64,000 bases of DNA, from the NCBI RefSeq assembly GCF_050947335.1, contig NW_027473728.1:1-64000 (forward strand), given 5' to 3'. The notes beneath the pieces are model-generated. The model was not told the origin of the DNA. It saw only the letters and a program-made list of their open reading frames with translations, and did not search any database. The DNA is from Megachile rotundata (lineage: Eukaryota; Arthropoda; Insecta; Hymenoptera; Megachilidae). This document shows, one piece after another, positions 33,915 to 46,628 of this stretch. Position numbers and translations under genes: made by a program. Numbering within the stretch: the stretch's first letter is position 1; every line of letters begins with the position of its first letter.

Positions 33915-34171
33915 GAGTGATGCCCATTTGGACGCCGACCGACAGGACGCGTCCCGATTGGACGGTCCCGATTCGACGCGTTCCAATTCGAAGCGGTGCC
34001 GATTGGACGCGTTGCAATTCTAAGCAGAGCTTATAGGACATAACCTAACCAAATTTAGCAGCTTCGAATTGGGACGCGTCCAATCGGTACCGCTTCGAAT
34101 TGGAACGCGTCGAATCGGGACCGTCCAATCGGGACGGGTCCAATCGGTCGGCGTCCAAGTGGGACACCGCC
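33915..34171. repeat. Palindromic island 1: 257-bp inverted-repeat element in the satellite
   Basis: A unique-looking, GC-richer segment begins at GAGTGATGCCC and ends at GGGACACCGCC. The left arm is 33915-34024, the spacer 34025-34061 and the right arm 34062-34171. The arms are near-perfect reverse complements. Removing the island would rejoin ACAC and AATC into an intact 8-mer, and the same 8 bp (AATCACAC) abut both ends. It carries GACAGG where islands 2 and 4 have GATTGG (about 33941-33946), and GACGGG for GACGCG in the right arm (near 34134), which removes one ACGCGT. It could be a small non-autonomous foldback or MITE-like insertion, or a satellite-specific functional insert. No coding potential is seen. 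Confidence 0.9.
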
Positions 34172-37103
34172 AATCACACAATCACACAATCACACAAGCA
34201 CGCAAACACACAATCTCACAATCACACAATCACACAATCACACAATCACACAATCACACAATCACAATCGCACAATCACAATTACACTATCACACAATCA
34301 CACAATCACACAATCACACATTCACACAATCACACAATCACACAATCACACATTCACACAATCACACAATCACACAATCACCTAATCACACAATCACACA
34401 ATCTCACAACCACACAATCACACAAGCACACAATCACTCAATCACACAATCACACACTCACACAATCACACAGCCACAATCACACAATCACAATCACACA
34501 ATCACAATCACACAATCACAATCACGCAATCACAATCACACAACCACAATCACACAATCACAATCACACAATCACAATCACACAATCACAATCACACAAT
34601 CACAATCACACAATCACACAAGCACACAAACACACAATCTCACAATCACACAATCACACAATCACACAATCACACAATCACACAATCACACAATCACACA
34701 ATCACAATCGCACAATCACAATCACACAATCACACAATCACACAATCACACAATCACACAATCACAAAATCACACAATCACACAATCACACAATCACACA
34801 ATCACACAACCACACAATCACACAATCACACAATCACACAATCACACAATCACACAATCACACAATCACACAATCACCTAATCACACAATCACACAATCT
34901 CACAACCACACAATCACACAAGCACACAATCACTCAATCACACAATCACACACTCACACAATCACACAGTCACAATCAGACAATCACAATCACACAATCA
35001 CAATCAGACAATCACAATCACACAATCACACAATCACACAATCACACAATCACACAATCACACAATCACACAATCACACAATCACACAATCACCTAATCA
35101 CACCATCACACAATCACACAATCGCACAATCACACAATCACACAATCACGCAATCACAATCACGCAATCGCAATCACGCAATCACAATCACGCAATCACA
35201 CATTCACGGTCACAGAATCACGGTCACACAACCACACAATCACACAATCACACAATCACACAATCACACAATCACACAATCACACAATCACACAATCACA
35301 ATCACACAATCACACAATCACACAATCACACAATCACACAATCACACAATCACACAATCACACAATCACACAATCACACAATCACACAATCACACAGTCA
35401 CACAATCACACAATCACACAATCACACAATCACACAATCACACAATCGCCTAATCACACAATCCCACAACCACACAATCACACAAGCACACAATCACTCA
35501 ATCACACAATCACACAACTTCACAATCACACAATCACACAATCACACAATCACACAATCACACAATCACACAATCACACAATCACACAATCACACAGTCA
35601 CACAATCACACAATCACACAATCACACAATCACACAATCGCCTAATCACACAATCCCACAACCACACAATCACGCAATCACACAATCACACAATCACACA
35701 ATCACACAATCACACAATCACACAATCACACCATCACACAATCACTCAATCACACAATCACACAATCACACAATCACACAATCACAAAATCACACAATCG
35801 CAAAATCACACAATCACACAACCACACAATCACACAATCACACAATCACACATTCACACAATCACACAATCACTCCATCACACAATCACACAATCACACA
35901 ATCACACAATCACGCAGTCACACATTCACGGTCACACTATCACGGTCACACAATCACGGTCACACAATCACGGTCACACAACCACACAATCACACAATCA
36001 CACGATCACACAATCACACAATCACACAATCACACAATCACCTAATCACACAATCACACATGCACACAATCACTCAATTACAAAATCACACACTCACACA
36101 ATCACACAATCACACAATCACACAATCACGGTCACACAATCACACATTCACACAATCACACAATCACGCAATCACACAATCACACAATCACACAATCACA
36201 CAATCACACAATCACACAATCACACAATCACACAATCACACAATCACACAATCACACAATCACACAATCACGCAATCACAATCATGCAATCGCAATCACG
36301 CAATCACAATCACGCAATCACACATTCACGGTCACACTACCACGATCACACAATCACGATCACACAATCACGGTCACACAATCATGGTCACACAACCACA
36401 CAATCACACAATCACACAATCACACAATCACACAATCACAATCACGCAATCAGAATCACGCAGTCACACATTCACGGTCACACTATCACGGTCACACAAT
36501 CACGGTCACACAATCACGGTCACACAATCACGGTCACACAATCACGGTCACACAACCACACAATCACACAATCACACGATCACACAATCACACAATCACA
36601 CAATCACACAATCACCTAATCACACAATCACACATGCACACAATCACTCAATTACACAATCACACACTCACACAAACACACACTCACACAATCACACAAT
36701 CACACAATCACACAATCACACAATCACACAATCACGGTCACACAATCACACATTCACACAATCACACAATCACACAATCACACAATCACACAATCACACA
36801 ATCACACAATCACACAATCACACAATCACACAATCACACAATCACACAATCACGCAATCACAATCACGCAATCGCAATCACGCAATCACAATCACGCAAT
36901 CACACATTCACGGTCACACTACCACGATCACACAATCACGATCACACAATCACGGTCACACAATCACGGTCACACAACCTCACAATCACACAATCACACA
37001 ATCACACAATCACACAATCACACAATCACACAATCACACAGTCACACAATCACACAATCGCACAATCACACAATCACACAATCACACAATCACTCAATCA
37101 CAC
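34172..37103 (+). repeat. Mixed-cassette satellite between islands 1 and 2
   Basis: About 2.9 kb of 8-mers with short 14-mer stretches (near 34480-34620) and repeated CpG-bearing blocks of ACGCAATC, ACGGTC and ACATTCACGGTC cassettes (near 35150, 35920, 36290, 36470, 36860). ACCTAATC and ATCGCCTAATC variants provide the few + strand stops. The region matches 46.63-49.51 kb. Open frames of up to about 840 codons cross it and are not genes. Confidence 0.88.
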
Positions 37104-37213
37104 GAGTGATGCCCATTTGGACGCCGACCGATTGGACGCGTCCCGATTGGACGGTCCCGATTCGACGCGTTCCAATTCGAAGCGGTGCCGATTGGACGCG
37201 TTGCAATTCTAAG
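37104..37213 (+). repeat. Island 2 left arm
   Basis: Contains three ACGCGT motifs, each preceded by GATTGG or GATTCG. The reverse complement of this arm matches the right arm without a gap. The four inner mismatches lie near the spacer end (GGTGCC against GGTACC, TTGC against TCCC, TTCTAAG against TTCGAAG). Confidence 0.93.
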
Positions 37214-37250
37214 CAGAGCTTATAGGACATAACCTAACCAAATTTAGCAG
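37214..37250 (+). other. Island 2 central spacer (37 bp)
   Basis: A non-palindromic, AT-richer loop containing CTTATAGG, TAACCTAACC and AAATTTAGC. It looks identical in all four islands (34025-34061, 46482-46518, 49625-49661). TAACCTAACC amounts to about two units of a TTAGG-type repeat on the other strand, too short to call telomeric. CTTATAGG resembles a TATA-like word, but nothing else supports a promoter. Confidence 0.85.
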
Positions 37251-37360
37251 CTTCGAATTGGGACGCGTCCAATCGGTACCGCTTCGAATTGGAACGCGTC
37301 GAATCGGGACCGTCCAATCGGGACGCGTCCAATCGGTCGGCGTCCAAGTGGGACACCGCC
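37251..37360 (-). repeat. Island 2 right arm
   Basis: Inverted copy of the left arm, beginning CTTCGAATTGGG and ending GACACCGCC at the satellite. It has GGTACC and TTCGAA words where the left arm has one-base differences. Confidence 0.93.
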
Positions 37361-40300
37361 AATCACACAATCACACAATCACACAAGCACAAAAACACAG
37401 AATCTCACAATCACACAATCACACAATCACACAATCACACAATTACACTATCACACAATCACACAATCACACAATCACACAATCACACAATCACACAATC
37501 ACACAATCACCTAATCACACAATCACACAATCTCACAACCACACAATCACACAAGCACACAATCACTCAATCACACAATCACACACTCACACAATCACAC
37601 AGTCACAATCACACAATCACAATCACACAATCACAATCACACAATCACAATCACACAACCACAATCACACAATCACAATCACATAATCACAATCACACAA
37701 TAACAATCACACAATCACACAAGCACACAATCACACAATCACACAATCACACAATCACACAATCACACAATCACACAATCACACAATCACACAATCACAA
37801 TCGCACAATCACAATTACACTATCACACAATCACACAATCACACAATCACACAGTCACACAATCACACAATCACACAATCACACAATCACACAATCGCCT
37901 AATCACACAATCCCACAACCACACAATCACACAAGCACACAATCACTCAATCACACAATCACACACTCACACAATCACACAATCACACAATCACACAATC
38001 GCAAAATCACACAATCACACAATCACACGATCACACGATCACACGATCACACAATCACACGATCACACAATCACCCAATCACACAATCACACAATCACAC
38101 CATCACACAATCATGCAACCACACAATCACACAATCACACAACCACACAATCACACAATCACACAATCACACATTCACACAATCACACAATCACTCCATC
38201 ACACAATCACACAATCACACAATCACACAATCACGCAATCACAATCACGCAATCAGAATCACGCAGTCACACGTTCACGGTCACACTATCACGGTCACAC
38301 AATCACGGTCACACAATCACGGTCACACAATCACGGTCACACAATCACGGTCACACAACCACACAATCACACAATCACACGATCACACAATCACACAATC
38401 ACACAATCACACAATCACCTAATCACACAATCACACATGCACACAATCACTCAATTACACAATCACACACGCACACAATCACACAACCACACAATCACAC
38501 AATCACACAATCACACAATCACACAATCACACAATCACACAATCACACAATCACACAATCACGCAATCACACAATCACACAATCACACAATCACACAATC
38601 ACACAATCACAATCACGATCACACAATCACGATCACACAATCACGATCACACAATCACGGTCACACAATCACGGTCACACAACCACACAATCACACAATC
38701 ACACATTCACACGATCACACAATCACACAATCACGGAATCACAATCACGCAATCACAATCACGCATTCACACATTCACGGTCACACTATCACGGTCACAC
38801 AATCGGTCACACAATCACGGTCACACAATCATGGTCACACAATCACACAGTTCCTCAATCACACAGTCACACAGTCACACAGTCACACAATCACTCAGTC
38901 ACACAATCACACAATCACACAATCACACAATCACACAATCACACAATCACACAATCACACAATCACACAATCACACAATCACACAATCACACAATCACAC
39001 AATCACACAATCACACAATCACACAATCACACAATCACCTAATCACACAATCACACAATCTCGCAACCACACAATCACACAAGCACACAATCACTCAATC
39101 ACACAATCACACACTCACACAATCACTCAGTCACAATCACACAATCACAATCACACAATCACAATCACACAATCACAATCACACAATCACAATCACACAA
39201 CCACAATCACACAATCACAATCACACAATCACAATCACACAATCACAATCACACAATCACAATCACACAATCACACAAGCACACAAACACACAATCTCAC
39301 AATCACACAATCACACAATCACACAATCACACAATCACAATCGCACAATCACAATTACACAATCACACAATCACACAATCACAAAATCACACAATCACAC
39401 AATCACACAATCACACAATCACACAATCACACAATCACACAATCACACAATCACACAATCACACAATCACAATCGCACAATCACAATTACACAATCACAC
39501 AATCACACAATCACACAATCACACAGTCACACAATCACACAATCACACAATCGCCTAATCACACAATCCCACAACCACACAATCACACAAGCACACAATC
39601 ACTCAATCACACAATCACACACTCACACAATCACACAATCACACAATCACACAATCGCAAAATCACACAATCACACAATCACACGATCACACGGTCACAC
39701 GATCACACAATCACACGATCACGCAATCACACATTCACACAATCACACAATCACACCATCACACAATCACACAATCACACAATCACACAATCACGCAATC
39801 ACACAATCACACAATCACACAATCACACAATCACACAATCACACAATCACACAATCACAATCACGATCACACAATCACGATCACACAATCACGATCACAC
39901 AATCACGGTCACACAATCACGGTCACACAACCACACAATCACACAATCACACAATCACACAATCACACAATCACACAATCACACAATCACACAATCACAC
40001 AATCACACAATCACACAATCACACAATCACACAATCACACAAATACACAATCACACAATCACACAATCACACCATCACACAATCACGCAACCACACAATC
40101 ACACAATCACACAACCACACAATCACACAATCACACGATCACACAATCACACAATCACACAATCACACAATCACCTAATCACACAATCACACATGCACAC
40201 AATCACTCAATTACACAATCACACACGCACACAATCACACAATCACACAACCACACAATCACACAATCACACAATCACACAATCACACAATCACGCAATC

Positions 40301-40903
40301 ACACAATCACACAATCACACAATCACACAATCACAATCACGATCACACAATCACGATCACACAATCACGATCACACAGTCACGGTCACACAATCACGGTC
40401 ACACAACCACACAACCACACAATCACACAATCACACAATCACACGATCACACAATCACACAATCACGGAATCACAACCACGCAATCACAATCACGCAATC
40501 ACAATCACGCATTCACACATTCACGGTCACACTATCACGGTCACACAATCGGTCACACAATCACGGTCACACAATCATGGTCACACAATCACACAGTTCC
40601 TCAATCACACAGTCACACAGTCACACAGTCACACAATCACTCAGTCACACAATCACACAATCACACAATCACACAATCACACAATCACAATCACACAATC
40701 ACAATCACACAATCACACAATCACACAATCACACAATCAAACAATCACACAATCACACAACCACACAATCACACAATCATCAATCACACAATCACGGTCA
40801 CACAATCACAAATTCACACAATCACACAATCACACAATCACTCAATCACAAAATCACAAAATCACACAATCACACAATCACACAATCACACAGCCACAAT
40901 CAC
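37361..40903 (+). repeat. Mixed-cassette satellite downstream of island 2
   Basis: Begins with a CAAGCACAAAAACACAG variant string that is shared with the sequence after island 4 (49772 on). Further on are an ATGCAACCAC landmark (38113), ACGATC / ACGGTC clusters, and two copies of ATCGGTCAC followed by AGTTCCTCAATC (TTCC at 38851 and 40597, 1,746 bp apart). The ATCATCAATC phase break occurs near 40777. No gene. Confidence 0.86.
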
Positions 40904-42222
40904 ACAATCACAATCACACAATCACAATCGCACAATCACAATCGCACAATCACAATCGCACAATCACAATCGCACAATCACAATCGCACAATCACAATCG
41001 CACAATCACAATCGCACAATCACAATCGCACAATCACAATCGCACAATCACAATCGCACAATCACAATCGCACAATCACAATCGCACAATCACAATCGCA
41101 CAATCACAATCGCACAATCACAATCGCACAATCACAATCGCACAATCACAATCGCACAATCACAATCACACAATCACAATCACACAATCACAATCACACA
41201 ATCACAATCACACAATCACAATCACACAATCACAATCACACAATCACAATCACACAATCACAATCACACAATCACAATCACACAATCACAATCACACAAT
41301 CACAATCACACAATCACAATCACACAATCACAATCACACAATCACAATCACACAATCACAATCACACAATCACAATCACACAATCACAATCACACAATCA
41401 CAATCACACAATCACAATCACACAATCACAATCACACAATCACAATCACACAATCACAATCACACAATCACAATCACACAATCACAATCACACAATCACA
41501 ATCACACAATCACAATCACACAATCACAATCACACAATCACAATCACACAATCACAATCACACAATCACAATCACACAATCACAATCACACAATCACAAT
41601 CACACAATCACAATCACACAATCACAATCACACAATCACAATCACACAATCACAATCACACAATCACAATCACACAATCACAATCACACAATCACAATCA
41701 CACAATCACAATCACACAATCACAATCACACAATCACAATCACACAATCACAATCACACAATCACAATCACACAATCACAATCACACAATCACAATCACA
41801 CAATCACAATCACACAATCACAATCACACAATCACAATCACACAATCACAATCACACAATCACAATCACACAATCACAATCACACAATCACAATCACACA
41901 ATCACAATCACACAATCACAATCACACAATCACAATCACACAATCACAATCACACAATCACAATCACACAATCACAATCACACAATCACAATCACACAAT
42001 CACAATCACACAATCACAATCACACAATCACAATCACACAATCACAATCACACAATCACAATCACACAATCACAATCACACAATCACAATCACACAATCA
42101 CAATCACACAATCACAATCACACAATCACAATCACACAATCACAATCACACAATCACAATCACACAATCACAATCACACAATCACAATCACACAATCACA
42201 ATCACACAATCACAATCACACA
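40904..42222 (+). repeat. 14-mer array 6, with a leading run of 17 GC-variant units
   Basis: From about 40928 to 41165, seventeen consecutive 14-mers carry GCACAATC. From there to 42222 about 75 clean 14-mers follow. The clean switch from variant to consensus units suggests two separate expansions from different founder units. The longest + strand open frame in the window (38831-42655) crosses this array and is a product of the repeat. Confidence 0.95.
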
Positions 42223-42365
42223 ATCACACAATCCCACAATCACACAATCCCACAATCACACAATCCCACAATCACACAATCCCACAATCACACAATCCCA
42301 CAATCACACAATCCCACAATCACACAATCCCACAATCACACAATCCCACAATCACACAATCCCAC
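42222..42365 (+). repeat. 16-mer array: nine copies of ACAATCCCACAATCAC
   Basis: Nine consecutive copies of a 16-bp unit made of one CCACAATC-type and one ACACAATC 8-mer. In other modules only one to three ATCCC marks occur at the array boundary (4591, 5738, 8805, 24411, 45040), so this boundary marker has itself been amplified here. Confidence 0.93.
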
Positions 42366-43802
42366 AATCACACAATCACACAATCACACAATCACACAAT
42401 CACACAATCACACAATCACACAATCACACAATCACACAATCACACAATCACACAATCACACAATCACACAATCACACAATCACACAATCACACAATCACA
42501 CAATCACACAATCACACAATCACACAATCACACAATCACACAATCACACAATCACACAATCACACAATCACACAATCACACAATCACACAATCACACAAT
42601 CACACAATCACACAATCACACAATCACACAATCACACAATCACACAATCACCTAATCACACAATCACACAATCTCACAACCACACAATCACACAAGCACA
42701 CAATCACTCAATCACACAATCACACACTCACACAATCACACAGTCACAATCAGACAATCACAATCACACAATCACAATCACACAATCACAATCACACAAT
42801 CACACAATCACACAATCACACAATCACACAATCACACAATCACACAATCACACAATCACACAATCACACAATCACACAATCACACAATCACACAATCACA
42901 CAATCACACAACCACACAATCACACAATCACACAATCGCACAATCAGACAATCACACACTCACACAATCACACAGTCACAATCACACAGTCACAATCACA
43001 CAATCACACAGTCACAAGCACGCAATCGCACAATCACGATCACACAACCACACAATCACACAATCACACAATCACACAATCACACAATCACACAATCACA
43101 CAATCACACAATCACACAATCACGCAATCACAATCACGCAATCGCAATCACGCAATCGCAATCACGCAATCACACATTCACGGTCACACTAACACGATCA
43201 CACAATCACGATCACACAATCACGGTCACACACTCACGGTCACACAACCACACAATCACACAATCACACAATCACACAATCACACAATCACACAATCACA
43301 CAATCACACAATCACAATCACACAATCACACAAGCACACAATCACACAACCTCACAATCGCACAATCACACAATCACACAATCACAATCGCACAATTACA
43401 ATTACACAATCACACAATCACACAATCACACAATCACACAATCACACAATCACACAATCACACAATCACACAATCACACAATCACACAATCACACAATCA
43501 CACAATCACACAATCACACAATCACACAATCACACAATCACACAATCACACAATCACACAATCACACAATCACACAATCACACAATCACACAATCACACA
43601 ATCACACAATCACACAATCACACAATCACACAATCACACAATCACACAATCACACAATCACACAATCACACAATCACACAATCACACAATTACACAATCA
43701 CACAATCACCTAATCACACAATCACACAATCTCACAACCACACAATCACACAAGCACACAATCACTCAATTACACAATCACACACTCACACAATCACACA
43801 GT
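42366..43802 (+). repeat. Pure 8-mer runs and a mixed block
   Basis: Nearly pure ACACAATC from 42366 to about 42650 (around 35 copies) and again from about 43400 to 43685. Between them is a mixed block with AAGCACGCAATCGC, ACGCAATC / ACGGTC cassettes and AACCTCACAATCGC (43348), matching the lead-in of module A. No gene. Confidence 0.9.
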
Positions 43803-45036
43803 CACAATCACACAATCACAATCACACAATCACAATCACACAATCACAATCACACAATCACAATCACGCAATCACAATCACGCAATCACAATCACACAAT
43901 CACAATCACACAATCACAATCACACAATCACAATAACACAATCACAATCACACAATCACAATCACACAATCACAATCACACAATCACAATCACACAATCA
44001 CAATCACACAATCACAATCACACAATCACAATCACACAATCACAATCACACAATCACAATCACACAATCACAATCACACAATCACAATCACACAAACACA
44101 ATCACACAATCACAATCACACAATCACAATCACACAATCACAATCACACAATCACAACCACACAATCACAACCACACAATCACAATCACACAATCACAAT
44201 CACACAATCACAATCACACAATCACAATCACACAATCACAATCACACAATCACAATCACACAATCACAATCACACAATCACAATCACACAATCACAATCA
44301 CACAATCACAATCACACAATCACAATCACACAATCACAATCACACAATCACAATCACACAATCACAATCACACAATCACAATCACACAATCACAATCACA
44401 CAATCACAATCACACAATCACAATCACACAATCACAATCACACAATCACAATCACACAATCACAATCACACAATCACAATCACACAATCACAATCACACA
44501 ATCACAATCACACAATCACAATCACACAATCACAATCACACAATCACAATCACACAATCACAATCACACAATCACAATCACACAATCACAATCACACAAT
44601 CACAATCACACAATCACAATCACACAATCACAATCACACAATCACAATCACACAATCACAATCACACAATCACAATCACACAATCACAATCACACAATCA
44701 CAATCACACAATCACAATCACACAATCACAATCACACAATCACAATCACACAATCACAATCACACAATCACAATCACACCATCACAATCACACAATCACA
44801 ATCACACAATCACAATCACACAATCACAATCACACAATCACAATCACACAATCACAATCACACAATCACAATCACACAATCACAATCACACAAGCACAAT
44901 CACACAATCACAATCACACAATCACAATCACAAAATCACAATCACACAATCACAATCACACAATCACAATCACACAATCACAATCACACAATCACAATCA
45001 CACAATCACAATCACACAATCACAATCACACAATCA
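43803..45036 (+). repeat. 14-mer array 7
   Basis: About 88 units, with more single variants than arrays 3 and 4: ACGCAATC near 43866, ATAACAC near 43933, ACAAAC near 44093, ACAACC near 44156, ACACCATC near 44778, AAGCAC near 44893 and AAAATC near 44931. It ends with three ATCCC boundary marks (45040-45085). Confidence 0.93.
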
Positions 45037-46371
45037 CACAATCCCACAATCACACAATCCCACAATCACACAATCCCACAATCACACAATCACACAATCA
45101 CACAATCACACAATCACACAATCACACAATCACACAATCACACAATCACACAATCACACAATCACACAATCACACAATCACAAAATCACACAATCACACA
45201 ATCACACAATCACACAATCACAAAATCACACAATCACACAATCACACAATCACACAATCACACAATCACACAATCACACAATCACAATCGCACAATCACA
45301 ATCACACAATCACACAATCACACAATCACACAGTCACACAATCACACAATCACACAATCACACAATCACACAATCACTCAATCACACAATCACACACTCA
45401 CACAATCACACAGTCACAATCACACAATCACACAATCACACAATCACACAATCACACAATCACACAATCACACAATCACACAATCACACAATCACACAAT
45501 CACACAATCACACAATCACACAATCACACAATCACACAATCACACAATCACACAATCACACAATCACACAACCACACAATCACACAATCACACAATCGCA
45601 CAATCAGACAATCACACACTCACACAATCACACAGTCACAATCACACAATCACACAGTCACACAATCACACAGTCACAAGCACGCAATCGCACAATCACG
45701 ATCACACAATAACGACCACACAATCACGATCAGACAATCACGATCACACAATCACGATCGCACAACCACACAATCACACAATCACACAATCACACAATCA
45801 CACAATCACACAATCACACAGCCCCACAATCACACAATCACACAATCGCACAATCAGACAATCACACACTCACACAATCACACAGTCACAATCACACAAT
45901 CACACAGTCACACAATCACACAGTCACAAGCACGCAATCGCACAATCACGATCACACAATGACGATCACACAATCACGATCAGACAATCACGATCACACA
46001 ATCACGATCGCACAACCACACAATCACACAATCACACAATCACACAATCACACAATCACACAATCACAATTACACAATCACACAATCACACAATCACACA
46101 ATCGCACAATCACACAATCACACAATCACACAAGTATACAATCACGCAATCACACAAATATAGAATCACACAAGCACACAATCACACAATCACTCAATCA
46201 CACAATCACACAATCACACACTCACACAATCACACAATTTCACAATCACACAATCACACAATCACACAATCACACAATCACACAATCACACAATCACACA
46301 ATCACATAATCACACAATCACACAATCACACAATCACACAATCACACAATCACACAATCACTCAATCACAC
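45037..46371 (+). repeat. B-like mixed block leading to island 3
   Basis: Pure 8-mer runs, then the B sub-repeat landmarks: AGTCACAAGCACGC, CACAGCCCCAC (near 45818), ATGACGATC (45959), AAGTATAC (46132) and AAATATAG. The normal CTAGTATAC reads CAAGTATAC here. The block ends ACTCAATC plus ACAC against island 3. No gene. Confidence 0.86.
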
Positions 46372-46628
46372 GAGTGATGCCCATTTGGACGCCGACCGAT
46401 AGGACGCGTCCCGATTGGACGGTCCCGATTCGACGCGTTCCAATTCGAAGCGGTGCCGATTGGACGCGTTGCAATTCTAAGCAGAGCTTATAGGACATAA
46501 CCTAACCAAATTTAGCAGCTTCGAATTGGGACGCGTCCAATCGGTACCGCTTCGAATTGGAACGCGTCGAATCGGGACCGTCCAATCCGGACGCGTCCAA
46601 TCGGTCGGCGTCCAAGTGGGACACCGCC
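46372..46628. repeat. Palindromic island 3
   Basis: Third copy of the 257-bp element, with the same length and arm/spacer layout (left arm 46372-46481, spacer 46482-46518, right arm 46519-46628). It reads GATAGG at about 46398-46403, sharing the A at 46401 with island 1 (33944) against T in islands 2 and 4. A private G-to-C change gives AATCCGG in the right arm near 46588. Island 3 lies 12,457 bp from island 1 and is its duplicate. Confidence 0.92.

Larger units (their letters stand above)
37104..37360. repeat. Palindromic island 2 (best-preserved copy)
   Basis: This copy matches the four-copy consensus at every position I compared. Left arm 37104-37213, right arm 37251-37360. The inner 97 bp of the arms pair with four mismatches. 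The outermost 13 bp pair poorly. Six ACGCGT sites lie at 37136, 37165, 37196, 37263, 37294 and 37323, with mirror-symmetric spacing of 29, 31, 67, 31 and 29 bp. Several sit inside GGACGCGTCC. The arm is itself a tandem of GATTGGACGCGTCCC-like pieces of about 15 or 30 bp. A single strand could fold into a hairpin of about 100 bp. Confidence 0.93.

Noticed and set aside
34069..36619. Frames beginning with arginine/serine-rich segments and running into the satellite (also at 37258, 37289, 46526, 46557, 49700), and frames ending in island sequence near 37212 and 49623
   Set aside because: The non-repetitive ends are island arms read through. Several depend on TTG starts, different frames of the same island give unrelated peptides, and nothing marks a start or a conserved product.
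37221..37240. Bidirectional promoter in the island (CTTATAGG TATA-like word and CCAAT words in the arms)
   Set aside because: The words are short and expected by chance or by the arm repeat itself, no transcript unit follows on either side, and the flanks are satellite.
37104..37360. tRNA, snRNA or intrinsic terminator from the island hairpin
   Set aside because: The fold is one long perfect hairpin without cloverleaf, box elements or a trailing T run. It does not fit these RNA classes.
37104..37360. Firm assignment of the island to the hAT superfamily
   Set aside because: The apparent 8-bp flanking repeat cannot be told from the 8-bp satellite itself, and the outer 13 bp of the arms do not form a matching terminal inverted repeat.
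38831..42655. Open frame of about 1,274 codons, plus many others of 60-840 codons on the + strand
   Set aside because: They are direct translation of the satellite. The same octapeptide cycle appears in all three frames, there is no domain, no codon bias, and stops arise only from point variants such as ACCTAATC. They expand and contract with the repeat.
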